From the NCBI RefSeq assembly GCF_007830735.1, contig NZ_VLLN01000009.1:1-64000 (forward strand): DNA of 64,000 nucleotides, given 5' to 3'. A program made the translations under genes and the position numbers. This DNA is from Geobacter argillaceus (GTDB lineage Bacteria > Desulfobacterota > Desulfuromonadia > Geobacterales > DSM-12255). Under the pieces are notes generated by a model that made no database searches, was not told the origin of the DNA, and was given only the letters and a program-made list of their open reading frames with translations. This document shows, piece by piece, positions 51,739-61,395 of the stretch (its first letter is position 1; each line of letters starts with the position of its first letter).

Positions 51739-52860
51739 CTACGGGATAGCCCCTCTCACTCCACCTGCACTAACCCTACGGCCAGCGGGAACGGCTTTCG
51801 ACGGGAACGGAAATTGGTCGCTAACGACCGCAAATACATCAGCGACGGGAATATCATGCGTGCAGCCGTTCGTCTGCGGGCAGGATGGGAAGTAGCCGAA
51901 ACTCGAACAGGGAGCACAACTGCGGCCGGTCAAGAGGAGTCGGTGCCGTTCGCCCCTGGGAGCCCACTTCGTCCAATTACTGGGGCCGAAGAGGGCCACC
52001 GTCCGGGTCCCCAGTAGGGCGGCAAGGTGAAGTACCCCGGAGTCACCACTGACCAGGAGTCGAGCCCTGGACAGGATGGCAGCCGTCTCAGCCAAACCGG
52101 TCTTGCCCGTGAGATCAAGAATACCTCTGCAGGCAGTTATTGAACGACCGGCAATCACGTCATCGGGCCCACCGATCACCACCAGGGGAACGGAGTTCTC
52201 GTTCAGGAGCACCGCCAGGGACGCAAAGCGATCCACCCCCCAGCTCTTTTCACGGATGCTCGCTCCCGGAAAGAGAGCAACAAACTCTGCCCCGGCAACA
52301 TGGCGAAGTAGTCGATCGGCACTCCGGCATGTATCGGGAGGTATCGTCAGTGGTGGACAAACAGGGAGAGCAGGTTCCGTTATCCCGAGGGGGGCAAGGA
52401 GATGCAGAAAGCTCTCCGCTTCATAGTCGTCGTGGGAGTATGTTACGGGGTGGGTGAAGAGTCTGCGTCGTTCGTTGGTTCCAAAGCCGACAGTGATCGG
52501 CGCTCGTATAAGTCGTGCCACCACAGCGGAGAGATAGTGCCACTGTTCGGTATCTATTACGACATCGTACCTCTTGCGGAGAACGGTCCACAACTCGCCG
52601 GGAATGTCGTAGCGGAAACAGTTGCGGATCCCCGGCACGAGAGAAAAGATTGCAGCGTTACGCTGCTCCGCCAATACATCCAGTTGGATTGACGGATATC
52701 GCTCTTTTAAAACTTGTATGGCAGGCGCCAGAAGAACAGCGTCCCCGATCCCACCAGGACGGATGAACAGGATTGAGGAAAAGCGCCTCTCTCGCCTCTC
52801 AAGAGGAGGTGGCAGCAAGGAAACGACTATTTTCCCCAAAACGGCGTCCAGCAGTTTCAA
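51739..52860 (-). CDS. Glycosyltransferase family 9 (heptosyltransferase-like)
   Basis: The 373-residue GT-B protein has the GT9 motifs RPGGIGDAVLLAPAI (near 34), FPGASIREKSWGVDRFA (near 196) and SGDSGVLHLAALLGTRTVALFGPSN (near 273). A cysteine-rich end (CAPC...CPQTNGC) is typical of some family members. It likely transfers heptose or a related sugar from an ADP-sugar during LPS core assembly. It overlaps the upstream GT4 gene by four bases and is the last gene of the polysaccharide cluster. Confidence 0.87.
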   Translation of the reverse strand: MKLLDAVLGKIVVSLLPPPLERRERRFSSILFIRPGGIGDAVLLAPAIQVLKERYPSIQLDVLAEQRNAAIFSLVPGIRNCFRYDIPGELWTVLRKRYDVVIDTEQWHYLSAVVARLIRAPITVGFGTNERRRLFTHPVTYSHDDYEAESFLHLLAPLGITEPALPVCPPLTIPPDTCRSADRLLRHVAGAEFVALFPGASIREKSWGVDRFASLAVLLNENSVPLVVIGGPDDVIAGRSITACRGILDLTGKTGLAETAAILSRARLLVSGDSGVLHLAALLGTRTVALFGPSNWTKWAPRGERHRLLLTGRSCAPCSSFGYFPSCPQTNGCTHDIPVADVFAVVSDQFPFPSKAVPAGRRVSAGGVRGAIP

Positions 52861-54161
52861 CAGTGCAATGTTAATGGCTGCCCCCCCCGCGCCGACAAGA
52901 TGTCCCGATACAGCGCCTGGTAGCGCTCCACGACCCGCACCATGTTCAGGTTGTCATCGATCCAGCGCCTACCGTTGTCAGCCATGGCCTGTCGCCTTGA
53001 TTCATCCCCGAGCAGGCGCATGATCCCCCGGGCCAACTCTCCGACCTCGTACGGGGGGGCGAGATAACCGGTTGTACAATGGGTAATGATGTCTGAGAGA
53101 CCGCCGACATCAAAGGCAACGGATGGGGTTCCGCATGCCATTGCCTCCATGACCATGTTGGGAAGATTCTCCTGGCGCGACGGCGCAACAAAGAGATCGG
53201 CGGCACGGTACAGAAGCACCAGACGCTCATCATCGGCTATGATCCCGAGGTTCCTGGCTGGCAGGCCGCAAGCAGGCAGAGTCCGGCTAAGGATATCGCC
53301 AAAGACCACCAATTCCGCATTCTGCAGCTTCTCTCCGTTCAGGGAGTGAAGTGCTCCACGCAACAGGTCGAACCCTTTGTTGGGATCAGAGAGGGCACAG
53401 TTTGCCCCAAAAAGGATCAACCGGCGGTCCAGTGGCAACCCCAGTGCCCGGCGAGCCTCCAACCGGTCACCCGGGCTAAAAATGGCCGTATCAATACCGT
53501 TGGGAATGACCTCGATCCGACAGCGCGAGAGCAGCGAACTGGCTTGCGCCGAACGGGCCAGCCATCTGCTCGGTGCAACGAAGGTAATGTCAAGCTGAGG
53601 CCAGCAGGCCGCTTTGCGGTGCCAGACCCAGCGGCTGAGATCATGTTCGTGGCGGGCATTGAGCTGCGGGCAGCTACCACAGGCGATGCGATAGCGGTCG
53701 CAGGTGTCCGGCAGGTGACACCCGCCGGTAAAGGCCCAGGAATCGTGGAGTGTCCAGACGAGCGGCCATGCCGACAGCCGGGCGATGGCGGATATCGGCA
53801 GAAACCCGTGGCCGATGCCGTGGAGATGAATGAGATCCGGAGAGCAGGCCATCACTTCGGCATCAATGTTCTTCGGCAACCAGGCTAAACTCCAGGGGGG
53901 GCTCAGGCGAGAACGGTAGCAGAGCAGCGGCAACCCATCCAGATAAGGCCGCAGTGCACCCGCCGTTCGGGCAAACCAGCCTTCGGGACCGGATACCAGC
54001 GGGTCATCACTCTGCCTGTACTGGACCAGCATACTGCAATCCGCGCCCAGCCGGCTCAGGTGCCGGTAAAGACGGTGCGCTGAACGGGCCGCTCCGCCCG
54101 CCTGCTCGAATGTGCTGAGCAACAGACACCTCACCGGACGAGGTCCCGTACGCTTCCCCAT
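52857..54161 (-). CDS. Glycosyltransferase family 4
   Basis: The 434-residue GT-B protein has an N-terminal domain opening with EQAGGAARSAHRLYRHL (like WcaC-type enzymes) and a donor-binding C-terminal half with PSRQENLPNMVMEAMACGTPSVAFDVGGL, the GT4 E-x7-E motif. A WTLHDSWAFTGGCHLP motif occurs near 135, seen in colanic-acid-type transferases. The ATG at 54161 overlaps the upstream gene by 31 bases. Sugar donor and acceptor are unknown. Confidence 0.88.
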   Translation of the reverse strand: MGKRTGPRPVRCLLLSTFEQAGGAARSAHRLYRHLSRLGADCSMLVQYRQSDDPLVSGPEGWFARTAGALRPYLDGLPLLCYRSRLSPPWSLAWLPKNIDAEVMACSPDLIHLHGIGHGFLPISAIARLSAWPLVWTLHDSWAFTGGCHLPDTCDRYRIACGSCPQLNARHEHDLSRWVWHRKAACWPQLDITFVAPSRWLARSAQASSLLSRCRIEVIPNGIDTAIFSPGDRLEARRALGLPLDRRLILFGANCALSDPNKGFDLLRGALHSLNGEKLQNAELVVFGDILSRTLPACGLPARNLGIIADDERLVLLYRAADLFVAPSRQENLPNMVMEAMACGTPSVAFDVGGLSDIITHCTTGYLAPPYEVGELARGIMRLLGDESRRQAMADNGRRWIDDNLNMVRVVERYQALYRDILSARGGQPLTLHC

Positions 54162-55072
54162 ACATGGTGCATAACATCGCTAAGTTTCAGCAGGAATGGT
54201 CTCTCGGAGAGAGATTTTGTCAACAGCTTTGCATCATAGTCAGGATCGGCAGCGACAAGATGATTTATTTCTAAAGGAAATTGGCAAGGAAGCGTGGGAA
54301 GGGCCGCAAATGAATTATTCGGATCTACCGTGTGGGTGGCATCGGCGTTGAAGCCGATATTGGAGACAAGATTCGTTGCCGAAACCAGAGTCAACCCTGA
54401 CTGATTGAGCTGGGCAAAACTCCACTGGTAATCCCACGTGTCAACATGTCCCGCCGCAACTCTATCAAACTCCAGAGCCCGCATCCGGTACAGGCTGCCG
54501 CCGCCGAGCAGTTCACAAATGTGCTGCCGTGACTCCGGATTCAGCCAGAGAGTCATGTCGACATCATAAAAACGCCATGCCCGACTCCAGGTCGCCCACC
54601 CCCAAACACCTCCGTACAGAGAAAAATGATACCGTTGCAGGTCAGCCTTCCACCTGCCCAGAGGATTGGAACCGCAAACAGACATTACCCTTTCGTCGTC
54701 CCGATAGCGGTCCAGCATTTCCTGGCAAAACCGGAAAAAAGTTGGGTCCGGAAGACAATCATCCTCCAGGATAATGGCCTCCTCCACGCGACTGAAGACC
54801 CAGTCCAGCCCGCTGGCAACCCGTCGCTTACAGCCCATGTTCTCCTCTGCATACGCTCGCTCCACCGCACACGGCCAGTCGACCTGTTCGACGATGCGGC
54901 GCACCTCGGCACATCTGGCGAAATCCTCTGACCGGTCGGACCGAGGGCCATCGGCCACCACGAGCAGCCTGGCTGGCCTGGCTTCCCGGATCGTCGAAAA
55001 AACCCGTTCGGTTGGTGCGGGTCGGTTAAAGACCAGCAGGACCACCGGGGTGGTAAGCGAAAACCGGTTCAT
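54131..55072 (-). CDS. GT-A glycosyltransferase-like protein
   Basis: The 313-residue protein has a GT-A fold: VVLLVFNRPAPTERVF at the start, ARLLVVADGPRSDR, and an EDDC metal-binding motif (AIILEDDCLPDPTFFRFCQ near 95). It belongs to the group often annotated as hypothetical glycosyltransferase or HlpA-like protein in polysaccharide clusters. The start at 55072 overlaps the neighbouring gene by four bases; a longer open frame upstream is the shadow of that gene. Specificity is unknown. Confidence 0.75.
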   Translation of the reverse strand: MNRFSLTTPVVLLVFNRPAPTERVFSTIREARPARLLVVADGPRSDRSEDFARCAEVRRIVEQVDWPCAVERAYAEENMGCKRRVASGLDWVFSRVEEAIILEDDCLPDPTFFRFCQEMLDRYRDDERVMSVCGSNPLGRWKADLQRYHFSLYGGVWGWATWSRAWRFYDVDMTLWLNPESRQHICELLGGGSLYRMRALEFDRVAAGHVDTWDYQWSFAQLNQSGLTLVSATNLVSNIGFNADATHTVDPNNSFAALPTLPCQFPLEINHLVAADPDYDAKLLTKSLSERPFLLKLSDVMHHVWGSVRDLVR

Positions 55073-56169
55073 GGCCGACCCGAGCCCTGCATAAGGCGGG
55101 CATACAGGTTCATGATATGTAGCTCCTGCTCCTCTTCCGAGAACCGGCTCCCGGCCCGCAGCCTGCCGAACTCGCCAAAACGCTCGCACAGTGCCGGGTC
55201 TCCCAGCAGTTCCAGAATACGGGCCACAAACGCCTCGCTTTCCGTAGGGTGGCAGACAAAGCCGGTCCCGCCGTCGATGACCGACTCCGGCAACCCTCCC
55301 ACCCTGGCAACGACACAGGGGAGACCGTACGCCATGGCTTCGAGAACTGCAATGCCATGGCTCTCCTTGAGACTCGGCTGAAAGTAGAGTTGGGCCTTGA
55401 CATACCACTCCCCCGGCTCCGCAACATACCCGGGGAGGATGATCCGGTCATCCAGACCAAGCGTCTTGACCCGCTGCCGCAATGGTTCAAGGAGTTCTCC
55501 GTCTCCCAACCAGACAAATGAGACATCAGGCCTCTGCCGGAGTACCTGCCGGGCAACCATGAGCCATGCATCGGGATTCTTGTAGGAGACCAGATGGCCG
55601 GCAGTCAGAACCAGTGGCTGCCGTTCTCTCTTCACCTCAGGGACGGTCTTGCAGCTATTGTACACCACGGCAACCTTGCTGCGCAAAACCCCCATGTGAC
55701 TGCTGACCAGGGCCGCCGCCGCGTGGGAGACGGCTACAACCGTATTCTTATCGAGCCAGGTTCCAAGCCTCAGATAGAGCCTGGCCGGAAAACTGAATTG
55801 CCGGTCAGGGATAGTATGCAGCACATAGAGAACCGGTCGGGGATAGAACATGGCGATTGACATCCGGCCGGGGTCCGCAGTCGAAACGACAATGACGTCG
55901 GGCTGCCAGGTGCGGACAGCACGCCATGAGAACAGGAAGTCCCAGCACGGGGTCAGGAACGGCAGCGTACCGGCCCTGTTCCTGTTTGACCTTTTCCATA
56001 CCGGCACGGAAAAGGTGGCGCCCAGCTCGGCGAATGCGGGATCGAACAGCTTTTCGGGAATGAGGAGTGCGGAGTCGATGCCTCGGTCCCGATGAATTGC
56101 CAGCAGGCGTTCGAGGAAGCGGAATATCCCTCCGGAGGAGCCGCCGTCATGGATAACAAGAACGCGCAT
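55069..56169 (-). CDS. Glycosyltransferase family 4
   Basis: The 366-residue GT-B protein begins MRVLVIHDGGSSGGIFRFLERLLA and has the C-terminal PSLKESHGIAVLEAMAYGLPCVVARVGGLPE motif (E-x7-E) of GT4 retaining enzymes. The start at 56169 shares one base with the stop of the upstream methyltransferase gene. Role: sugar transfer during surface polysaccharide assembly; donor unknown. Confidence 0.88.
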   Translation of the reverse strand: MRVLVIHDGGSSGGIFRFLERLLAIHRDRGIDSALLIPEKLFDPAFAELGATFSVPVWKRSNRNRAGTLPFLTPCWDFLFSWRAVRTWQPDVIVVSTADPGRMSIAMFYPRPVLYVLHTIPDRQFSFPARLYLRLGTWLDKNTVVAVSHAAAALVSSHMGVLRSKVAVVYNSCKTVPEVKRERQPLVLTAGHLVSYKNPDAWLMVARQVLRQRPDVSFVWLGDGELLEPLRQRVKTLGLDDRIILPGYVAEPGEWYVKAQLYFQPSLKESHGIAVLEAMAYGLPCVVARVGGLPESVIDGGTGFVCHPTESEAFVARILELLGDPALCERFGEFGRLRAGSRFSEEEQELHIMNLYARLMQGSGRP

Positions 56170-57023
56170 CAGTTTTTTCTGGCGATTATCAAACGCATGT
56201 CCGCACACCGGTCACGCCACCGCTCCCAGACCGGGGCTGGCTGCTGCCGCTCCCTGCAGACGAGATAATCTCTCTCCTGAAGGATTTGACAGTGAGGGGC
56301 CAGAATCTCGCGTATGGCTGCCCACTCGATATGGTCGTGCTTGTGAACATGGATGTCGCCTTCGTCAGCAATCCTATTCCTTTTCAGCCAGACAGCAGCA
56401 AGCAGATAACGCCACAGCCCCTTCCGGGCAAACAGTTTCGGCAATCTCGGCAAAACAGGGGGAGGTTTCACCTCCTGAAGCTCGGCCAACTCCCGGCTGT
56501 ACGCCGAATACTCCGGCTCATCCTCCCAATAGGAGGGACAGACCTCATGGTCGATGTAAATAATGCCGCCCGGTTTCACAACCCGGACAAACTCTCCAAC
56601 CGCAGCCAGGTAATCGGGAACATGGTGCAGTACCGAGTAGGTTGCCACCAGGTCAAAACTGGCCGAATCAGCCCAGGCCAGGTCCCGGCCGTTGAGGACT
56701 GTGGTCTCCAGACAGTGCTGACGACCGGTCGATGTGCGCAGTTCCCTCAGGCAACCTTCTGACACATCCGCTGCAACCACAGTTGCGCCCAGCGACAGAA
56801 GCTGCCGGGTCAGGTTTCCGGTCCCGGCGCCAAAATCAAGGACACGCGGTGCAACCGCGCCGGTGACCAGCGAGGCAAGGCAGCTACGCAGGCTGTCCGC
56901 AATCCTGCCCTGCTCGGTCGGATTGAAGATTTCGCCATGCCGCTCCTCGTAGAGCGGAGCAGTAGCATTGTAGATTTTCCTATTAAGCTTGACCGCATCA
57001 TGCATCATATGCGCCACAGCCAA
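56169..57023 (-). CDS. Class I SAM-dependent methyltransferase
   Basis: The 284-residue protein has the SAM motif VLDFGAGTGNLTRQLLSLG (near 61-79), motif II VVAADVSEG and FDLVATYSVLHHVPD near 127, typical of a Methyltransf_11/25 fold. A start at 57008 (MMHDAVK) is also possible. In this cluster it may methylate a sugar or glycan intermediate, but the substrate is not visible. Confidence 0.85.
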   Translation of the reverse strand: MAVAHMMHDAVKLNRKIYNATAPLYEERHGEIFNPTEQGRIADSLRSCLASLVTGAVAPRVLDFGAGTGNLTRQLLSLGATVVAADVSEGCLRELRTSTGRQHCLETTVLNGRDLAWADSASFDLVATYSVLHHVPDYLAAVGEFVRVVKPGGIIYIDHEVCPSYWEDEPEYSAYSRELAELQEVKPPPVLPRLPKLFARKGLWRYLLAAVWLKRNRIADEGDIHVHKHDHIEWAAIREILAPHCQILQERDYLVCRERQQPAPVWERWRDRCADMRLIIARKN

Positions 57024-57038
57024 CGGCCTCAGCCGGCA

Positions 57039-57325
57039 TCAGACAAACTCCTTGTGGGCAACCGACTTCAGCATGCCCCGCAACAGGGTATTGTAGTTCA
57101 TGTAGTAGCACTTTACACATCTTGAACCATCCAGAGGGGTGGTACTCCGGGCAAGAATCGTTTCAAGGTCAACGGCCCTGCCCAGACAAAGCTCTTCCGG
57201 CAGGTCTCTGGATGGCACTTGCAGAGCATACTGTACGCCACACAACAGGCATAGAGAGTAAAACTTTCAGTGGTATCGAATCAGCTGCCGTAAAAGAAGT
57301 TTTTATATCCACCGCTCGTTTCACT
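57039..57325 (-). pseudogene. Remnant of a SPASM-like radical SAM gene
   Basis: A GTG at 57325 with AGGAGG five bases upstream opens MKRAVDIKNFFYGS but stops after 14 codons. Another frame, open from 57266 to 57039, reads like a radical SAM C-terminus: SLCLLCGVQYALQVP, LCLGRAVDLE, then RCVKCYYMNYNTLL with paired cysteines. The core carrying the radical SAM motif is missing. The simplest reading is a gene with a large internal deletion plus frameshift, in a cluster where such proteins could modify sugars or lipids. Confidence 0.4.
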
Positions 57326-57360
57326 GTATCCTCCTGTCTGGTATTTGTTATGATCCCGGG

Positions 57361-58539
57361 TCATCTGGAAGCTAAACTCTGATACATGGCGATAATCCTC
57401 TGCTTCAACATAGTGCCGTCGAGGCGTTCTCTGGCCAGGCGGGCATTATGCTCTGCAGCGCCGTTCACCAGCCCATCGTCAGCGAGAGCCAGTCGGATGG
57501 CCTTTTCCACCTGCTCCGGATCCTCCGGCGGAACCAGCAGGCCGTTTATCCCATTATCGATCCATTCGTCTGCGCAGGCGGTCCAGGACTGTACCGGAAA
57601 TGCCCCCATCACCATGGCTTCGAGCAGAGAGGTACTGATGGCGTCACCAATACTGAGGCCGAGGGATATGCGGGCACGGCCGTGCCACGCCATCATTTCG
57701 CAATGGGGAGTGTCATGCGGAATGAGTATCACCGGTACTCCCGTCGATTCCTGAAACAACTCGGCCGCCAACTCCACATCCGGAGAGGCGGAATACACGG
57801 CAATCGTGTATCCGCCCAGAAGTTCGGCACAACGCTCCAAGGCGCGCAATGCCACCAGTGCACGGCCTGCCCAGGTCTGATACCCCTTCACCATAATTAC
57901 CCGGCGTTGGTCAACGGCCCCGTCCTGACGCAGTGCCGAAACCGCAGCAAGGTCGAAACCACCGGTATTGGGAAATACCGGCAGCGCTTGCCCGGTAAAA
58001 CCGAAAGCCCTTGCCAGACAAATATCGCGTTCACACTCGCACGAATAATAATCGGCATACCGCAATACTTCGCGGACCTTGTCCCTGTGTCCGGACAATC
58101 TGCCGAAAAGGTATATGTCACTTCCCCAGTTCGTAGCAATCCATTTAGGAAACGGACCGTTGAGCAACCGTCGCGACTCCAGAGTCAGATAGCCTGCATG
58201 CTGAAATTCGAGCGACTGGATGAGGTCCGGTTTGAGACGGGTAATAAGATGTGCCAAACGAGCCACCCTGAAACGTGGCCAGTACCGCGCCAGAACCCGC
58301 CTCCCGACATCGGCAGCCAGAGTATGGGGAATTGGCAGTCCCCGCATCCTGACGGAACTGTCAGCCACTGTCGTGGGCGCGTATGTCGTGTGATACACGG
58401 TCAGATTCCGCATCGCCGGGTGGACGTAACCGGTATCCCTGCTGGGGAATAGGTGAATATCCCAACCCTGATCGCAGATCTGGCCGAGCCAGCGTGCGGT
58501 GTGGATGCTCTCCGACATTGCGACGCAAAGTATCTTCAT
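57361..58539 (-). CDS. Glycosyltransferase family 4
   Basis: The 392-residue GT-B protein begins MKILCVAMSESIHTARWLGQI and has RISLGLSIGDAISTSLLEAMVMGAFPVQS, a variant of the GT4 E-x7-E motif, plus DEWIDNGINGLLVPPEDPEQVEKAI near the end. The variant with SIGDAISTSLLEAM occurs in some surface-polysaccharide transferases. It begins seven bases after the upstream GT2 gene. Confidence 0.85.
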   Translation of the reverse strand: MKILCVAMSESIHTARWLGQICDQGWDIHLFPSRDTGYVHPAMRNLTVYHTTYAPTTVADSSVRMRGLPIPHTLAADVGRRVLARYWPRFRVARLAHLITRLKPDLIQSLEFQHAGYLTLESRRLLNGPFPKWIATNWGSDIYLFGRLSGHRDKVREVLRYADYYSCECERDICLARAFGFTGQALPVFPNTGGFDLAAVSALRQDGAVDQRRVIMVKGYQTWAGRALVALRALERCAELLGGYTIAVYSASPDVELAAELFQESTGVPVILIPHDTPHCEMMAWHGRARISLGLSIGDAISTSLLEAMVMGAFPVQSWTACADEWIDNGINGLLVPPEDPEQVEKAIRLALADDGLVNGAAEHNARLARERLDGTMLKQRIIAMYQSLASR

Positions 58540-58546
58540 AACCCCT

Positions 58547-59575
58547 TCAGGCTTCTCTTCCTCTTGGTCCGCCGCAGAGAGCGGTGATGCCTCTCCAGAT
58601 CGTAACGGCAGCCAATCGCGACAGAATCAATGGCGCATGCCGAAAGGACCCGGCCAGCAGCTGCAGCGCATAACGGCTGCTCATCACGTGGTTTACCAGC
58701 AAGTAGTCGACGGTATCCACGGGAGCAAGTCTGACAGCCTCTTTGAAAAACCCCCGGGAAAGTGGTCGCATCTTTTCAAGCGCATGAACTGCCAGAGCAT
58801 AGTGCAGATAAAGCCGTGCACTCCCTTTGCGCCACTGCGGCGACTCTCCGCCATCCTGCTCTTTTATCTTGCCGGTATAGTAGGCAATCGCTGCGAACAC
58901 CTTTGCCGGGTGTTCCATCCGGTTGCCGGAATGCGTCCGGATTGTCGTCAAGGGCACGTCAAGGGCAAAAATCCCGGCTACCTTTGCAATACGGCGCCAC
59001 AGGTCGGTATCCTCGAACCGATCGAGTCTTTCGTCAAACCCCCCCACCGATTGCAGGATCGACGAGCGCACCATGACCGTCGGCAGGAGGATGGTCAACG
59101 GCAGGTAATATGCAATCCTGTCGTAGATGAAGCCGGACTCCGTTGCCCGGTAATAGGGGGTCCCGCTGTTGGTGGCGTAAGGGGAGAAGAGCTCCCTCCC
59201 CTGTTCGTCAATCACTCTTGCCGCGGTATAGACCATCCCGTAATCGGGGTGAGCTTCCAGAATCTCAACCTGCCTCTCCAGTTTATCCGCAGTAAAGAGA
59301 TCATCCGAATCGAGAAACGCAACATACCTGCCCCTGGTGGCGGCCAGGGCGCGGTTGCGGGCAGCGGAACGCCCCTGATGCTCCTGATGCATATAGATGA
59401 ATCTGTCGGCCGGGAACCGGGCAGCAACCTCCCTCGTGCTGTCGGTTGAGCCGTCATCGACAATCAGGACTTCATAATCGGCAAACGTCTGGCCGACGAT
59501 GCTCTGCAACGCCTCCTGCAGCAAGGCGGCACGGTTGTATGTCGGTATGATCACGCTTACCAGCGGACTTTTCAT
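58547..59575 (-). CDS. Glycosyltransferase family 2
   Basis: The 342-residue protein begins MKSPLVSVIIPTYNRAALLQE and has the GT2 motifs VDDGSTD (near 40) and FLDSDDLFTADKLERQVEIL (near 92), with the DSD metal-binding site. It is an inverting GT-A enzyme. The C-terminal half (after about 225) is helical and of unknown function. Spacing is 20 bases to the upstream GT2. Confidence 0.9.
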   Translation of the reverse strand: MKSPLVSVIIPTYNRAALLQEALQSIVGQTFADYEVLIVDDGSTDSTREVAARFPADRFIYMHQEHQGRSAARNRALAATRGRYVAFLDSDDLFTADKLERQVEILEAHPDYGMVYTAARVIDEQGRELFSPYATNSGTPYYRATESGFIYDRIAYYLPLTILLPTVMVRSSILQSVGGFDERLDRFEDTDLWRRIAKVAGIFALDVPLTTIRTHSGNRMEHPAKVFAAIAYYTGKIKEQDGGESPQWRKGSARLYLHYALAVHALEKMRPLSRGFFKEAVRLAPVDTVDYLLVNHVMSSRYALQLLAGSFRHAPLILSRLAAVTIWRGITALCGGPRGREA

Positions 59576-59595
59576 AGGGTGATCTCCCGGACCGC

Positions 59596-60546
59596 TCAGC
59601 GAGCCACACAGGAGCGGAACCCGTCCCTGAACCCCAGCAGCATCAGCCGGTAAAGCAGCTTCAACCTGCCGGGGAGTTCCACGCTGCCAAGTGCCCGGTA
59701 CGACAAGCTGCGGGCCAGACGCGATGCGCCCCGGCAGTGCCTCGTGTAAAAGTTCTCGGCAACTGCGGCGTACCCCGCAGAGAGCGGCATTCCTGCGGCG
59801 GCGACAACTTCCGCAGGAGTCAATTCCCTGATGAATTTGCCCAGGATTTCGTTCACCTCTCTCATATGAAGGCTGTTCATCGTCACTGTCCCCTGGCTAT
59901 CGTGGTGTCGCGACTGAATGAGCTTGAGCGGCTGATGAACGAACGAGAACCTGCCTGCCAGCCGGAACCAGAAATCATAATCCTGCGTCGTCCGGAGCGA
60001 TTCGTCGAAAACACCGCACAGCTCGAAACAGCGCCGGGGAATGAGCGTGGTGCAGCCGTGAATCGGATGGCTTATTGTGAGAAAGTAACGCATATCCTGC
60101 GGCGCAGGAGGATTGGCCAGCTCAATGGCGCCGGTCAGCTGCGAACGGGCATTGATGATGTCGTAATTGCTGTAGAGGATGACATCGTCGGTTGGATGCC
60201 CGGCAAGAAAGTCCATCTGGGAGGATATCTTGTATGGGTAATAGAGATCATCGTGACTCAGCCAGGAAAAGAATGCGCCGCGCATCTCCCGTATCCCGGT
60301 GTTCAGGGCCGAAGCAACCCCGCCATTCTCTTTCCGGAAATAGCGGATCGCGTCGCCGTAAGAGAGGGCGATCTCCTCTGTCCTCCCTCCGTCCGTGGAA
60401 CCGTCATTGACAACGATGACCTCGATGTTCCGGTAACTCTGCGCAAGTGAGCTGTCGATCGCCTGAGCGAGATAATCCGCGCCGTTATAAACCGGAATCA
60501 CGATGGAAACCATCCCCTGATGTGCGAGTCCGTCCTGCTTCATCAC
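59596..60546 (-). CDS. Glycosyltransferase family 2
   Basis: The 316-residue protein has MVSIVIPVYNGADYLAQAIDS near the start, VVNDGSTDGG (near 45) and WLSHDDLYYPYKISSQMDFL (near 94, with an SHDD metal site). An ATG at 60513 (MVSIVIP) is an alternative start. It is an inverting GT-A transferase in the polysaccharide operon; donor and acceptor are unknown. Confidence 0.88.
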   Translation of the reverse strand: MMKQDGLAHQGMVSIVIPVYNGADYLAQAIDSSLAQSYRNIEVIVVNDGSTDGGRTEEIALSYGDAIRYFRKENGGVASALNTGIREMRGAFFSWLSHDDLYYPYKISSQMDFLAGHPTDDVILYSNYDIINARSQLTGAIELANPPAPQDMRYFLTISHPIHGCTTLIPRRCFELCGVFDESLRTTQDYDFWFRLAGRFSFVHQPLKLIQSRHHDSQGTVTMNSLHMREVNEILGKFIRELTPAEVVAAAGMPLSAGYAAVAENFYTRHCRGASRLARSLSYRALGSVELPGRLKLLYRLMLLGFRDGFRSCVAR

Positions 60547-60563
60547 AAGCTACCCATATCAGA

Positions 60564-61382
60564 CTATCCCCTGGAAAACAGCCGGTAAAGTTTTCTGAAC
60601 AGCCAGCTCCGCTTTATCTTCAGCCCCAGACGCAACACGACCAGCAGCCGCTCCGTGACTGCCGGGCTGAAATCGTTGGCGAGCATCGCAACGACCTGAT
60701 GCGTGTTGAGCAGTTCGCCAAGGTTGCCCGATGCGGCAGCAATGTCGTGGATCGCCTGAACTGCCTTCCTCCCCGGCGGTGTCTGCTGTTGCCTTGCTTG
60801 CGGCTTGGTCATTATAGCCCAGAATGCGCCAAACGGCTCATCCAGGGGCTTGCCCATGTTGTCGGCGAGATGGAACGGGTCCGCCAGGAAGATATCCCAG
60901 GCATCACCGAAATCTTCGGGATACCAGCCTGACTTGTGCTCCTGCCATGCCCCGCCATCGAGCCCCCAGGCATCCTTGCCGTCACCATGCGACTGTGGCA
61001 TGAAACCGAGCGGCGTAAATACGGCTATCTGCCTCCGCGCCAGGCGGACCGTTGCCTGCAGCAGCTCTCTTGCCTCCTCCTTGTCGAGATGTTCGATGAC
61101 ATCAACGAGAAATACCGTGTCGACAGATCCGGTGGGAAAGAGCTGCACCGCCTCCCGCCAGCCGGCATTGACAACCAGATAACTCCGGTCGAAAGAAGCG
61201 GCAACCGCTGCCTGCAGGTTACCGACATACTGCGGGCAGGGTTCGCAGCAGATATGCGTCATCGGCCGCACCAGTTGCTGGGGTCTGATCCCGCAGCCGA
61301 TATCAAGCAGCAGGTCAACCTGCTCCAGCCGCCCGGCAACGGTTGCCAACAGCATGTCCGCCTCGACTCGCACAACACTCAT
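60564..61382 (-). CDS. SAM-dependent methyltransferase, class I fold
   Basis: The 272-residue protein has motif I LLLDIGCGIRPQQLV (near 25-39) and VDTVFLVDVIEHLDKEEARELL (near 88), both typical of SAM methyltransferases in glycan clusters. It lies 13 bases after wzt. Such genes sometimes modify or cap the growing O-polysaccharide, which for ABC-exported chains can set chain length; that role here is only suggested by position. Confidence 0.8.
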   Translation of the reverse strand: MSVVRVEADMLLATVAGRLEQVDLLLDIGCGIRPQQLVRPMTHICCEPCPQYVGNLQAAVAASFDRSYLVVNAGWREAVQLFPTGSVDTVFLVDVIEHLDKEEARELLQATVRLARRQIAVFTPLGFMPQSHGDGKDAWGLDGGAWQEHKSGWYPEDFGDAWDIFLADPFHLADNMGKPLDEPFGAFWAIMTKPQARQQQTPPGRKAVQAIHDIAAASGNLGELLNTHQVVAMLANDFSPAVTERLLVVLRLGLKIKRSWLFRKLYRLFSRG

Positions 61383-61395
61383 GAAAAAACCGACC

